DNA of 64,000 nucleotides from Gluconacetobacter dulcium (GCF_014174165.1 NZ_JABEQN010000004.1:186001-250000); one strand, 5' to 3'. Shown: positions 18,311-27,730, counted from the stretch's first letter. Notes: generated from the letters alone by a model not told the origin. Numbers and translations are program-made.

Positions 18311-18958
18311 CTAAAGGTTATTGTACATGTCCACACCTTCCTGTACGCTAGTACAGATAGTCATCTTGCCACCTTGTAAAACCATACTGTGATCACAGAC
18401 GTCTTTTATGTAGTCCATACTATGAGAAACGATTACAAGAGCCCGATCTTGGCGCTTTTCAAAAAGCTCTCGGCGGCAGCGTTCCGTAAAGCGTGCATCG
18501 CCGACCATGATGACTTCGTCAATCAGATAGCAGTCGAACTCGATCGCAATGGATAGCGCGAAGGCAAGTCGGGCTTTCATGCCTGATGAATAGTTTTTCA
18601 CCGGTTCGCGAAGATGTTGACCCAATTCCGCGAAATCGTCCACGAAACGACGCATCTCGTCGTAATTGCGATTATAGATGCGTGCGATGAACCTCAGATT
18701 ATCCAGTCCGCTCAGGCTCCCTTGGAATGCGCCTGAAAATGCTAGTGGCCAGGAGACGGACATGTCCACTTCGACCCGTCCTGATGTCGGCACGTCGACG
18801 CCGCCGATAATCCGCAGCAATGTTGATTTGCCAGCTCCATTATGCCCCAGAATGCCCCATTTTTCGCTGCGTTGAATGGTACAATTCACACCGTTCAGCA
18901 CGCGCTTCATGCCAGACGATGTGTGGAAGTCCTTGACGATGTCGACGCATCTTATCAT
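18311..18958 (-). CDS. kpsT: Capsular polysaccharide ABC exporter, ATP-binding subunit (KpsT/CtrD-like)
   Basis: At 215 residues it has the usual length of the subunit. Walker A is GHNGAGKST (38-46), the ABC signature region is YSSGMKARLAFALS, Walker B is CYLIDEVIMVGD and the switch His lies in VIVSHS. The short form lacks the C-terminal carbohydrate-binding domain of Wzt, which fits KpsT/CtrD ATPases that export lipid-linked capsule. It powers export through the permease encoded 12 bp upstream on the same strand. It is the last gene of a four-gene operon; an AT-rich stretch follows. Confidence 0.9.
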   Translation of the reverse strand: MIRCVDIVKDFHTSSGMKRVLNGVNCTIQRSEKWGILGHNGAGKSTLLRIIGGVDVPTSGRVEVDMSVSWPLAFSGAFQGSLSGLDNLRFIARIYNRNYDEMRRFVDDFAELGQHLREPVKNYSSGMKARLAFALSIAIEFDCYLIDEVIMVGDARFTERCRRELFEKRQDRALVIVSHSMDYIKDVCDHSMVLQGGKMTICTSVQEGVDMYNNL

Positions 18959-18970
18959 GGCTTGGTGACT

Positions 18971-19777
18971 TTACCCTGTGATTTCCAGATGCTTTCTGAC
19001 GCCTGCGGTCAGGAATATGCCGATAAGCAGCATCAGGGCAGTGCTCCAGGTATCGTAGAAAAGATCGTACCTAACGCTGGCTTCTATCCCGAACTCGCCG
19101 CCTCGGATCATCTCCACGTTGTTGGCCATAGGAGAAAGCATCAAGATCCATTGGTAACGGAGCGGAAGCCAGGCGACCATAACGAACGCTCCGCTCATCG
19201 GGAGCGATAGATAACCGAAGACGGTCACGGTTTTTTCGACAAGATCGGACATTTCGCTTAACGAGGCGGCCAGTAGGGCGGTCGCGAAAGAGAAAACGCA
19301 TTGATAGGAGATGCCTAGTAAGAGGAGGCCGTAATCTTTTGGCGGGTTCATGTAGCCCAAGCCGATGGCACCCATCATGACGATGCCGCCGGCCATAATT
19401 GTTCCGATAATTTCCAGAAACGAGCGTGCCGTGATGACGTCGAAAGGTGTTACCTGTCGATGGAAAAAGAGGCTGCCATTGGACTCATACGCCTTGACGG
19501 CACGCCCCATGCAATGCCGCCACATCGTCAGGGGAATATAGCCTGTGACCACCATAGCTGTCATGGCCAGACCATGCTCGCGCGCCGGCCGGATAGCCGT
19601 CCATACGATTGCCACGCCGGCACAAAAAAGAATTGGTTCTCCGATCACCCAGAGGAAACCCAAATTTTCGCGCCCGTAGCGAGTGTGCAGTTCCCGAAGG
19701 ATGAGCGCATGAATGACCTTGTATTGAATAACGAAGCAGGAGAGCAGCGTATCGCGTCGCTGAGGTTGTGGCGTCAT
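18971..19777 (-). CDS. kpsM: Capsular polysaccharide ABC exporter, permease (KpsM/CtrC-like)
   Basis: The 268-residue integral membrane protein of the ABC-2 type has about six hydrophobic segments and the family start ILRELHTRYGRENLGFLWVIGEPI. It forms the inner-membrane channel with the KpsT-like ATPase. Its start ATG overlaps the stop of the PCP gene (ATGA, 19774-19777), indicating translational coupling. Confidence 0.9.
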   Translation of the reverse strand: MTPQPQRRDTLLSCFVIQYKVIHALILRELHTRYGRENLGFLWVIGEPILFCAGVAIVWTAIRPAREHGLAMTAMVVTGYIPLTMWRHCMGRAVKAYESNGSLFFHRQVTPFDVITARSFLEIIGTIMAGGIVMMGAIGLGYMNPPKDYGLLLLGISYQCVFSFATALLAASLSEMSDLVEKTVTVFGYLSLPMSGAFVMVAWLPLRYQWILMLSPMANNVEMIRGGEFGIEASVRYDLFYDTWSTALMLLIGIFLTAGVRKHLEITG

Positions 19778-20964
19778 GTGATCCTGTGCTCCCTCGCGCC
19801 CGCAATCAGAAGCCGCCCCATGATATAAGCGCCGTAGAAAGAGACGAGAGAAATTGCCATCACTTCGAGGGTAGGCGGATATGCGGGATAATCAGGCTTG
19901 TCTGGGCGGGAGACTTCTTCCAGGAAGACCATTTGATGGTCTGCTCGGGCCTTGGCGCTTTGCAGGGATGCCACCTCTGACGCCAATACCTGCTGCAGGA
20001 TCTGCCGCTGGATGGTCAGGTTGTCAAACTCGGTCAGTGTCGGCACCAGGGAATGGGTATCACCCGTCAGCCGGGCGGATGCGGTGTTCAGTTGTTTGCG
20101 CAGGATATTGATCTGCTGCTCGTAGACGGCGATGGACGGACTGTCGGGCGACGTCTGGCGGGTCTGGTCCAGGCGCATCTGCGTGGCGGTGAGCAGCGAT
20201 TGCAGCGCGTATTGCGTGGAAACCAGGGGCTCGCTCTGCTTCTCCGGGTCGATCATCGCGCTGGTATTGCGGAAGGCTGCAAGGCGGGTTTGCAGGTCGC
20301 GGATCTGGTCGAGCGTTGTATCGACCTCTCGCTGTGCGGCATCCACCAGATTCGCGCGCTGCCGGCGGTTGATCTCGTTCACCAGGTCTTCTGCGGCCGC
20401 GATGAGCGCCTTGGCAATGCGCTGTGAATCCTCCGCGCTGAAGGTGCGGACGGTCAGGACAGACAGGGAAGTCTCTGCATCGATCTGTGCCTTAACGTGT
20501 TTCTTGTAGTATTTGTAGAAGCTTTCCAGATCGCGCCGCGAATACCAGTTGGGGAAGCGGGACATGAAATCTGCGCTCGGGTGCGAGAAGACCTGGGCCA
20601 GTCCGTCTTTGTGGAGCAGGAGTGCCATGGCGTCACGCGACATGAGATAGTCTTGCACGGCGAACGTATCATCGCTGGTGACGGACTCATTCATGCCGGT
20701 TTGCATCATCATGGAAAGCGGCGCACTCCCCATGCTGTGTTCGCCGCGCACCATGAAATGGGATTCGGAAATATATTGCGGGCTGGCGATAAGGGTCAGA
20801 TAGAGAAAGAGGAAAATATTCGGAACGATAACAGTTAAAAAAAGTCCGGACCCGATCTTGTTTCTTACAAAAGCAAAGCCGGCCGCAAGCGGCGCTGCCG
20901 CATGGGCCGGCTGGGATGCGGGCGCTAAGGCTAATGAAGGGTGTTCTTGAAACTCATCTGACAT
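19774..20964 (-). CDS. kpsE: Capsule export inner-membrane/periplasmic adaptor (KpsE/CtrB-like PCP)
   Basis: About 396 residues from ATG 20964, which has AGGAAAG upstream; a TTG at 20985 is an alternative. There is one transmembrane segment near residues 40-65 (LFLTVIVPNIFLFLYLTLIA) and a second near the C-terminus (VMAISLVSFYGAYIMGRLLI), flanking a long periplasmic region. That region holds coiled-coil helices (REVDTTLDQIRDLQTRLAAF, YEQQINILRKQLNTA) and the PCP entry pattern SPQYISESHFMV. The protein bridges the ABC transporter and the outer-membrane OPX channel and may influence chain length. No tyrosine-kinase domain is present, as expected for ABC-dependent systems. Confidence 0.88.
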   Translation of the reverse strand: MSDEFQEHPSLALAPASQPAHAAAPLAAGFAFVRNKIGSGLFLTVIVPNIFLFLYLTLIASPQYISESHFMVRGEHSMGSAPLSMMMQTGMNESVTSDDTFAVQDYLMSRDAMALLLHKDGLAQVFSHPSADFMSRFPNWYSRRDLESFYKYYKKHVKAQIDAETSLSVLTVRTFSAEDSQRIAKALIAAAEDLVNEINRRQRANLVDAAQREVDTTLDQIRDLQTRLAAFRNTSAMIDPEKQSEPLVSTQYALQSLLTATQMRLDQTRQTSPDSPSIAVYEQQINILRKQLNTASARLTGDTHSLVPTLTEFDNLTIQRQILQQVLASEVASLQSAKARADHQMVFLEEVSRPDKPDYPAYPPTLEVMAISLVSFYGAYIMGRLLIAGAREHRIT

Positions 20965-21041
20965 CGAAAGACTTTCCTGCTCCAACCTCGATCGAAAAAC
21001 TGCACATATCCTGTTTCGTTGCGGGCATCCTGGCTTATGCG

Positions 21042-22340
21042 CTAGCGCGCCACCATGTAGCCGGCCGTAATGCCCGGTTGGATGATCGTGCTGATAAGGC
21101 CGAACAGTTTGTAGAAATTATTCGCCTTCGCGTTGGAGTAATACAGCATGTCCTTGTCTCTCATGGCGAAATGCTGCCCCAGGAAATAATTGCCCGGATT
21201 CATCATGTCGATTTGGTACACGATCGGCGTGACCGGCTTGCCTTCGGCCACAGGAAGACCCAGCCGCCTCACGACGTCGTTGTCTTCATAGCGCAGAAGG
21301 AAAATACCGTTGGGATCGGACTGCTGGTCCAGAGGGCCTCCCGTCCTGGCAAGGGCTTCGGACAAGGAGAGTTCAGGTACCGCAAACGGGACCTCCGACA
21401 CCTTGCCGGTGGCACCGAAAACGGTAAAGGTTCTGGGTTTGTAGATAACCTCGATCCGGTCGCCGGGATGAATCTCGATGTTCTGCGACGGGTCGTTTTC
21501 CGGAACGCTCATCGCCACGCGCGCCACGTGGTTGCCTCGCGTCAACTGGATGATGGAATCCTCCGGCGGATGGGGACTGCCCTGCGCCAGGGCGATGACA
21601 TCCATGAGACGCTCGCGCGCGGGGGTGAGGAATACGCGTCCAGGGCGGGTGACGTTTCCATAGACGATGGCGGAGTTGGTCACGCTCTCTGCGACATGGA
21701 CGACGACCTGAGGCGCCTGCGATTTTCGCGCTAATGCCTGGCGTATTGTCGCGGCCGCCTGATCCACCGTCTGTCCTGCCACATGCAGCGTGCCTGCATA
21801 GGGGACGGTGACGGTTCCTTCTGCACTGACCTTCAGTGGCGGCAGATTGCTGAGCATGGCCTTGGCGCCCTGAGAGTCCTGCCCGGTGCCGCCGGACGAC
21901 AGGATGCTGCCGGTATTCTGGGTAGTTGTAGAGCCGCCCGCCATGGCGGCGGCCATCGATGTGCCGCTGGCATTGCTTCCACCGCCGCCGAACAGGCCAT
22001 TACCGATTTCATAGATCGAAATCTGAATCGTATCACCGGGGCCGATCATGTCGTTGCTCGTCGGCCGATCGGTTATTTTGTCCAGAGACGAAAGGGGGGC
22101 GGGGGAATCGCTGGCAAGAATCGTCAGGAGATCGGAACTGATCTGTACGAGACCGAACCCCAACTTGTTTTTCTGCGGGTCTTTTTGAGCGCTGAGGAAC
22201 TGTGATTCCGTGGGGCCGCTGCTTGGCAGGGAACTGCAACCGGACAGAAAGATCAGGCCACTCGCCAGCACGCCGGATACCTGCGCTGCCATACGGTATG
22301 TGGCGGTGCCGGCACGCAGGCGGGAGTGTTGAGGAATCAT
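21042..22340 (-). CDS. kpsD: Outer-membrane polysaccharide export lipoprotein (OPX; KpsD/CtrA/Wza-like)
   Basis: About 432 residues from ATG 22340; upstream TTG/GTG codons and a later ATG at 22292 are possible. A lipoprotein signal with lipobox LSGC lies near residue 34. The polysaccharide export domain begins MIGPGDTIQISIYEIG and continues PLKVSAEGTVTVPYAGTLHVAG. SLBB-like segments follow (AIVYGNVTRPGRVFLTP, RTFTVFGATGKVSEVPF). A Gly/Ser/Asn-rich insertion at about 120-165 (FGGGGSNASGTSMAAAMAGG) interrupts the first domain and is unusual. It should form the outer-membrane exit for the polymer. It is first in the operon, 77 bp ahead of the PCP gene. Confidence 0.9.
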   Translation of the reverse strand: MIPQHSRLRAGTATYRMAAQVSGVLASGLIFLSGCSSLPSSGPTESQFLSAQKDPQKNKLGFGLVQISSDLLTILASDSPAPLSSLDKITDRPTSNDMIGPGDTIQISIYEIGNGLFGGGGSNASGTSMAAAMAGGSTTTQNTGSILSSGGTGQDSQGAKAMLSNLPPLKVSAEGTVTVPYAGTLHVAGQTVDQAAATIRQALARKSQAPQVVVHVAESVTNSAIVYGNVTRPGRVFLTPARERLMDVIALAQGSPHPPEDSIIQLTRGNHVARVAMSVPENDPSQNIEIHPGDRIEVIYKPRTFTVFGATGKVSEVPFAVPELSLSEALARTGGPLDQQSDPNGIFLLRYEDNDVVRRLGLPVAEGKPVTPIVYQIDMMNPGNYFLGQHFAMRDKDMLYYSNAKANNFYKLFGLISTIIQPGITAGYMVAR

Positions 22341-22519
22341 ATGAACCACGCGACATACCACCAAGAAAAATTTGTCTCTGGTCAGACTGCCAAAGCTCTA
22401 TGTCAAAGGTTGGACAGATTGACAAGAAAGTGCTCGGGCACACATCGGCTCGTGCCGATAGTCGGTCTGAAGGGGGGGAGATCGCTTCCGATCCCTATAC
22501 TTGCGGTGCCCGCGCGCCT

Positions 22520-23314
22520 TCAATCTCGGAAATCAACCACGACCGGAACATGATCCGACGTTGTCGGCCAGTCACGTGCGTCTCGCAGCACCGTCATGTC
22601 GACGAGGCGATCCGTGAGGTCGGGTGTGACCCAGATATGGTCCAGGCGGCGTCCGCGGTTGGATGCTTTCCAGTCCCGGTTGCGATAGGACCACCACGTA
22701 TAGAGTTTTTCCTGCGGCGGCACGAAATGCCGCATCGCATCGACGAAGCCGTTTTCCTGCCACGCCAGGAGCCGGCTGGTCTCCGGCGGTGTATGGCTGA
22801 CCACGGTCAGCAATTGCCTGTGGCTCCAGACATCCTGTTCAAGCGGGGCGATGTTCAGGTCGCCGACCAGAATGGTCCGGCGGTTGGGCCGGTTGGCGAA
22901 CCATGTCGTTGCCTCGTCCACGAACGCCAGCTTGTGCGCGAATTTCGGGTTGGCATCCGGGTCGGGAATGTCGCCGCCGGCCGGGACATAGAAATTGTGC
23001 AGTTCGACCGCTTCGCCATCAAGGGGGAAGGATGCCGCGATATGCCGGCAATCACTCCGCGCGCACCAGTCAGGTGTATCGTCGAGCGACGTCAACTGCA
23101 CGCGCGAGAGGATCGCGACGCCGTTATAGGATTTCATACCGCGATAAAGGACGTGGGCGTATCCAAGGTCGCGCACCGCATCGGCCGGGAACAGATCGTC
23201 CGGAACCTTGGTTTCCTGCAGGCAGATAATGTCGGGTCGGAGAGCCTCGCCGAGCCGGGCGAGCAGGGGCAGCCGAAGGCGGAGCGAATTGATATTCCAT
23301 GTGACGATGCGCAT
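22520..23314 (-). CDS. xthA: Exodeoxyribonuclease III
   Basis: About 264 residues starting MRIVTWNINSLRLR; in-frame ATGs at 23332 and 23335 are also possible. Endonuclease/exonuclease/phosphatase fold motifs are present: LQETKVPDD with the metal-binding Glu, YNGVAILSR, LVGDLNIAPLEQDVW, RRLDHIWVTPDL and TSDHVPVVVDF with the catalytic Asp-His. It acts as AP endonuclease and 3'-repair enzyme in base excision repair. It is divergent from uvrC, another repair gene. Confidence 0.95.
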   Translation of the reverse strand: MRIVTWNINSLRLRLPLLARLGEALRPDIICLQETKVPDDLFPADAVRDLGYAHVLYRGMKSYNGVAILSRVQLTSLDDTPDWCARSDCRHIAASFPLDGEAVELHNFYVPAGGDIPDPDANPKFAHKLAFVDEATTWFANRPNRRTILVGDLNIAPLEQDVWSHRQLLTVVSHTPPETSRLLAWQENGFVDAMRHFVPPQEKLYTWWSYRNRDWKASNRGRRLDHIWVTPDLTDRLVDMTVLRDARDWPTTSDHVPVVVDFRD

Positions 23315-23577
23315 ATCGGTGACATTGCCCATCATGCTCAGGCTGACAAGAGCGATTCCCGTTCTGACGAATAGAATGGAATCGCATGAAAGGTGACCGG
23401 GTTGGCGATGCGGAAGTTTGGTTCATGGGGAGACGAGCGATCCTCGGCTTTTGGGCGGATCGGAATAAATTTATAATAATCAGAGAGTTATTTTTCTGTG
23501 CTGCTTTTTTATGCAATCCAAGTCGGGGGCAGGAAAACCGCCCGTCCCACGATTCTGCCCGTGCCTGCTCCACAGAC

Positions 23578-23586
23578 TTATCCACA
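23578..23586 (+). promoter_or_regulatory. Perfect DnaA-box match upstream of uvrC
   Basis: TTATCCACA matches the strict DnaA-box consensus. It lies 15 bases before the uvrC start codon and downstream of an AT-rich tract (about 23462-23515). Only one box was seen, so it is not evidence for an origin; it could be a chance match or a DnaA-responsive site. Confidence 0.35.
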
Positions 23587-23600
23587 TGATCGGTGGATGA

Positions 23601-25496
23601 ATGGGAAACGGCTTGATGGACGGTGAGGCGGTCGGCGCCCCGCGCATCCGGGGCGTCGAAGCGATCCAGCAGGCGTTGCAGACCATGCCGCTCTCGCCCG
23701 GTGTCTATCGCATGATCGGCGAGAAGGGAGAGGTACTGTACGTCGGCAAGGCGCGACTGCTGAAGCGGCGGGTGACATCGTACACGCACCTGGGCAAGCT
23801 GCCCGAGCGGCTGCGGCGGATGGTGTCCGAGACGGTGACGATGGAGATCGTCACCACGCATACCGAGGCCGAGGCGCTGCTGCTGGAAGCCAATTATATC
23901 AAGCGCATGAAGCCGCGCTTCAATATCCTGCTGCGCGACGACAAGAGCTATCCGTGGATCATGATGAGCGATGGCGATGCGTTTCCGCAGATCGCGAAAC
24001 ATCGTGGCAAGCTGGTCAAGGGCGCCTCCTATTGGGGGCCGTTTGCCTCGGCCTGGGCGGTCAACCAGACGCTGAACCTGCTCCAGCGCGTGTTCCTGCT
24101 GCGGTCGTGCTCGGACGCCGTGTTCAACGCACGCACGCGGCCTTGCCTGCTATTTCAGATCAAGCGCTGCTCGGCGCCCTGCGTCGGGCGCATCGAGCAG
24201 GCGGATTATGCCCATCTGGTGGAGCAGGCGCGGGCCTTTCTGTCCGGCCAGCGCAACGGCCTGCGCGATGAACTGGTTCGGGAGATGGAGGAGGCGGCGG
24301 CCAGCCTGGCGTTCGAGCGCGCGGCCACCATTCGCGACCGCATTCGCGGATTCGCGGCGATGCAGGATTCGTCGGTCATCAATCCCGCGTCGCTGGACGA
24401 TGCGGATATTGTGGCGATCGCCCAGGTGGCGGGACAATCCTGCATTCAGGTCTTTTTCATCCGCGGCGGCCGCAACAACGGCAATCGCGCCTTCTTTCCC
24501 ATCCATGCCCGTGACGAGGCGCCGGGCGATGTGCTGGGTGCGTTCCTGTCGCAATTCTATGACGACAAGCCGCCGCCGGCGCAGATCCTGCTGAACTGCG
24601 AGATCGCGGAACACGATCTGATGGCCGACGCGCTGGGTATCAAGCGTGGCCGCAAGGTCGAGATCCTCGTGCCGCAACGGGGTGAGAAGCGTGCGGTCGT
24701 CGAGCATGCGGAGACGAACGCGCGCGAGGCGATGGAACGCAAGATGGCCGAAAGCACGGCCCAGGCGAAGCTGCTGGACGGCGTGGCGGACCTGTTCGGG
24801 CTCGATACCGCGCCGCGCCGGATCGAGATCTACGACAACAGCCATATTATGGGTAGCAATGCCTATGGTGTCATGGTGGTGGCCGGGCCGGAAGGATTCG
24901 ACCGCCGGAGTTACCGCAAGTTCGCGATTCGCGGGCCGATCACGCCGGGGGACGATTTTGCGATGATGCGCGAGGTGCTGGAGCGCCGCTTCAGCCGCGC
25001 CCTGCGCGAGCGCGAGGCGGAAGGAGGCGTGGCCGACTGGCCGGATATCGTCCTGATCGACGGCGGAGCAGGCCAGTATTCCGCGGTGCGGACGATCCTG
25101 GATGAACTCGGCGTGTCGGACGTGACGCTTGTGGCGATCGCCAAGGGACCCGATCGGGATGCTGGACGGGAATGGTTCCATGTGGCCGACCGTCCGGCCT
25201 TCCAACTGCCACTACGCGATCCGGTACTATATTATCTACAGCGGCTGCGTGACGAATCTCACCGTTTCGCCATTTCCACCCATCGCGCCGGCCGGTCCAA
25301 GGCACTGGTGAAGTCCGAACTCGACGAGATTCCGGGCGTTGGCGCGGCGCGCAAGCGCGCGCTGCTCAACCAGTTCGGTTCGGCGCGTGGGGTAAGGCAG
25401 GCGGGACTGGCCGAACTCGAGGCGACGCCGGGGATCAACCGCGAGACCGCGCGTGTCGTCTATGGCCATTTCCACCCCGGCTGGAGCGGCGCATAG
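23601..25496 (+). CDS. uvrC: Excinuclease ABC subunit C
   Basis: 631 residues, a normal length. The N-terminal GIY-YIG nuclease domain is visible ([27 protein letters not shown], broken here by length), then [27 protein letters not shown] region follows near residue 220, then the C-terminal RNase H-like nuclease ([32 protein letters not shown]), and helix-hairpin-helix motifs ([29 protein letters not shown]). It makes the dual incisions in nucleotide excision repair with UvrA and UvrB. ATG 23601 is used; ATG 23616 is an alternative. Confidence 0.96.
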   Translation: MGNGLMDGEAVGAPRIRGVEAIQQALQTMPLSPGVYRMIGEKGEVLYVGKARLLKRRVTSYTHLGKLPERLRRMVSETVTMEIVTTHTEAEALLLEANYIKRMKPRFNILLRDDKSYPWIMMSDGDAFPQIAKHRGKLVKGASYWGPFASAWAVNQTLNLLQRVFLLRSCSDAVFNARTRPCLLFQIKRCSAPCVGRIEQADYAHLVEQARAFLSGQRNGLRDELVREMEEAAASLAFERAATIRDRIRGFAAMQDSSVINPASLDDADIVAIAQVAGQSCIQVFFIRGGRNNGNRAFFPIHARDEAPGDVLGAFLSQFYDDKPPPAQILLNCEIAEHDLMADALGIKRGRKVEILVPQRGEKRAVVEHAETNAREAMERKMAESTAQAKLLDGVADLFGLDTAPRRIEIYDNSHIMGSNAYGVMVVAGPEGFDRRSYRKFAIRGPITPGDDFAMMREVLERRFSRALREREAEGGVADWPDIVLIDGGAGQYSAVRTILDELGVSDVTLVAIAKGPDRDAGREWFHVADRPAFQLPLRDPVLYYLQRLRDESHRFAISTHRAGRSKALVKSELDEIPGVGAARKRALLNQFGSARGVRQAGLAELEATPGINRETARVVYGHFHPGWSGA

Positions 25497-25595
25497 CGCC
25501 TATGACCGACGTTGAGGCAGGTGTGAGCGTTTTCTTCATCAGACCGGCGTGAAGTACCGTTCCTGTTCGCCATGTCTTGTTGTACGGTGCGTCCG

Positions 25596-26192
25596 ATGCT
25601 GACCGACCTGCCCAATGTCCTGACCCTGTCGCGGATTGGGGCGATTCCCGTCCTGGTTGCCCTTGTGGCGATGGGGGGGGCGATCACGGATTGTGCGGCC
25701 TGCCTGCTGTTTATCGCGGCTGCGATCACCGATTATCTGGACGGTCGGCTGGCGCGCGCGCGGCAGCAATATTCCGAACTGGGCCGGATGCTCGATCCGA
25801 TCGCCGACAAGCTGCTGGTCGGCGCGTCGCTGATGATGCTGGCCGGAACCGATCATCTGCCGTTCGGCGCATTGTATCCGGCCATCATTATCCTGGCACG
25901 GGAGATCCTGATCAGCGGCATGCGCGAGTTCCTGGCCGCGACGCGGATCAGCCTGCCGGTGACGAGGCTGGCCAAATGGAAGACCGGTATCCAGATGACG
26001 GCGATCGGTTTCCTGCTGGCCGGCGACGGGACGGGGCGACTGTTGCAGATGCCATGGCTTCCGGTCGGGCTGATCGGGTCGGTCCTGCTCTGGATCGCGG
26101 CCGTTCTGACGGTCATGACCGGATGGGATTACCTCATGACAGCCCTGCGGCATATCGGCCGCCACGATGGCGCGTCAAAAATCGCGTCCTGA
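25596..26192 (+). CDS. pgsA: CDP-diacylglycerol-glycerol-3-phosphate 3-phosphatidyltransferase
   Basis: About 198 residues from ATG 25596 (MLTDLPNVLTLSRIGAIP, the usual family start); an ATG at 25572 would add eight residues. The CDP-alcohol phosphotransferase signature is complete: DGRLARARQQYSELGRMLD and IAD, i.e. D-G-x2-A-R-x8-G-x3-D-x3-D. Several transmembrane segments follow. It makes phosphatidylglycerol phosphate, the first committed step to phosphatidylglycerol and cardiolipin. The order uvrC-pgsA-moaD-moaE is common in alphaproteobacteria. Confidence 0.93.
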   Translation: MLTDLPNVLTLSRIGAIPVLVALVAMGGAITDCAACLLFIAAAITDYLDGRLARARQQYSELGRMLDPIADKLLVGASLMMLAGTDHLPFGALYPAIIILAREILISGMREFLAATRISLPVTRLAKWKTGIQMTAIGFLLAGDGTGRLLQMPWLPVGLIGSVLLWIAAVLTVMTGWDYLMTALRHIGRHDGASKIAS

Positions 26193-26284
26193 TTGTATCG
26201 TTGCATTTCATGCCACTTGTGGTTGTGGAGACGAATGGGCAGACTTCCAATCGCTGGCGGAGCACGCGCGGGCGGAGGGGCAGG

Positions 26285-26818
26285 ATGATACGCAGGGCGG
26301 CGGTGCTTTCACTGCTGGTATTACAGGCGGGTTGTGCCGGGTTCGGCAAGGTGATGGCCGATGACGCAACCTTTCCCGGAGTCAATCCAAACCTGCCTGG
26401 GGGGGATGCCGAGAACCTGCGTCGCGCCAAGGGGGAAGGGGTCGCGGAGCGGCCGATCCTGCCCCAGGGCGGCAATATGTGGCCGGGCCCACCCGCGCCG
26501 CTGCCGACCCTGGGCGATGCGACGCGGGAACGTCATGGGGCTGACGATGACGGCCTGCCGGCTGATGCGGCCACAGGGCCGGAACTGCCCGAGGGTGGCA
26601 CGCTGAGCGCGGGCGAACAGGCGGAGATCCGGGGCGGGGTGCAGAATTCCTCGGTTCGGACCCCGGGCCCTTCGGCGGGGCAGGAGGATGCTGCACTTGC
26701 CCGATCCGGCCAGACGGCCTCGACCATCGTTATTCCCAATGGGGATGGCACCAGCACGGTCATTACCCCGAATGGCACCGTGAAGACGGTGCGGGACACG
26801 CAGGGCGTTTCCAGATAG
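26285..26818 (+). CDS. Putative lipoprotein of unknown function
   Basis: 177 residues from ATG 26285, which is preceded by GGAGGGG. The signal MIRRAAVLSLLVLQAGC ends in a lipobox (LQAGC), so Cys17 should be acylated. The mature part is low-complexity and rich in Gly, Pro, Ala and Asp (LPQGGNMWPGPPAPLPTLGD) with no recognised catalytic domain. The C-terminus holds two similar strands, IVIPNGDGTSTV and VITPNGTVKTV. It is probably anchored in the inner or outer membrane facing the periplasm. It sits between pgsA and moaD on the same strand. The longer frame reaching back over pgsA is a shadow. Confidence 0.72.
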   Translation: MIRRAAVLSLLVLQAGCAGFGKVMADDATFPGVNPNLPGGDAENLRRAKGEGVAERPILPQGGNMWPGPPAPLPTLGDATRERHGADDDGLPADAATGPELPEGGTLSAGEQAEIRGGVQNSSVRTPGPSAGQEDAALARSGQTASTIVIPNGDGTSTVITPNGTVKTVRDTQGVSR

Positions 26819-26876
26819 GAACAGCCGCGCGGCCGGGCCGGAGGGCGGACACGGCGATGACGGGGAGGCGGTGAGC

Positions 26877-27137
26877 ATGGTGGAAATTCTGTATTTCGCC
26901 TGGCTTCGGGATCGGCTGGGCCGGTCGCGGGAGACGTTCGTGCTGCCGCGTGATGGGGGGCTTTCGGTTCGTGACATCATGGACGGGCTGCGTCGGCGCG
27001 GTGCGGCTTATGAAGAGATATTCGCCGAAGGCGGCGGGCCGATCCGCTGTGCCGTCAACCAGGAATTCGCCGCACTCGATTCGCCCGTGCGAGCGGGCGA
27101 CGAACTGGCTTTCTTTCCGCCTGTGACGGGGGGATAG
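26877..27137 (+). CDS. moaD: Molybdopterin synthase sulfur carrier subunit
   Basis: 86 residues from ATG 26877, which has GGGGAGG at proper spacing; a GTG at 26871 is too close to it. It has the beta-grasp fold start VEILYFAWLRDRLG and the diagnostic C-terminal Gly-Gly (FFPPVTGG), where the thiocarboxylate forms. With MoaE it converts cPMP to molybdopterin for the molybdenum cofactor. moaE begins 3 bases after its stop. Confidence 0.93.
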   Translation: MVEILYFAWLRDRLGRSRETFVLPRDGGLSVRDIMDGLRRRGAAYEEIFAEGGGPIRCAVNQEFAALDSPVRAGDELAFFPPVTGG

Positions 27138-27140
27138 ACC

Positions 27141-27611
27141 GTGCTGGTCGATATCCGGGTGCAGGAAGAGACCTTCTCGTTGGACGCCGAGATCGCGCGG
27201 CTGGCCGCAACGGGATTCGATGTCGGCGGGATCGGTGCCTTCATCGGGCTGGTGCGCGGTGATGCGGGACTGGCCGCGCTGGCCCTGGAACATTATCCGG
27301 GCATGACCGAATCCATGATCGCGCGAATCGTGGCGCAGGCCGGCACCCGATTCGACCTGCTGGCCTGCACCGTGATCCACCGGGTAGGGCGGCTGCCGGT
27401 CGGGGCGCCGATCGTGCTGGTACTGTGCGCGGCGGCCCATCGGGGGGCGGCGCTTGAGGCGACGGGCTTCGTGATCGACTGGCTGAAGACGCAGGCACCG
27501 TTCTGGAAACGCGAGGATTATCCGGACGGGCAGGCGAGGTGGGTCGCCGCGCGCGAAAGCGACGAAGCCGCCGCGGCCCGATGGGACGCCGGAGACCCGT
27601 CGGAGGCGTAA
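27141..27611 (+). CDS. moaE: Molybdopterin synthase catalytic subunit
   Basis: 156 residues with a GTG start 3 bp after moaD. Family features: GAFIGLVRGD near residue 33, LALEHYPGMTESMI near 50, VIHRVGRLPVGAPIVLVLCAAAHR with catalytic-site Arg/His, and APFWKREDYPDG with the active-site Lys. It transfers sulfur from MoaD to cPMP. Confidence 0.94.
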   Translation: MLVDIRVQEETFSLDAEIARLAATGFDVGGIGAFIGLVRGDAGLAALALEHYPGMTESMIARIVAQAGTRFDLLACTVIHRVGRLPVGAPIVLVLCAAAHRGAALEATGFVIDWLKTQAPFWKREDYPDGQARWVAARESDEAAAARWDAGDPSEA

Positions 27612-27730
27612 CGATTTCCGCCTCGGCCCGCCGTGGGGCACCCCTGATGGACGGCGAAGAAAAAAAACTTTTTGCTTGACGCGGAAAGTCCTGACTTCGG
27701 GTCGAGCGGCCCCCTTGCCGTCTCGGCATC

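Noticed and set aside
23462-23586. Possible replication origin (AT-rich tract plus DnaA box)
   Set aside because: Only one DnaA box and none of the usual origin neighbours; more likely a promoter region.
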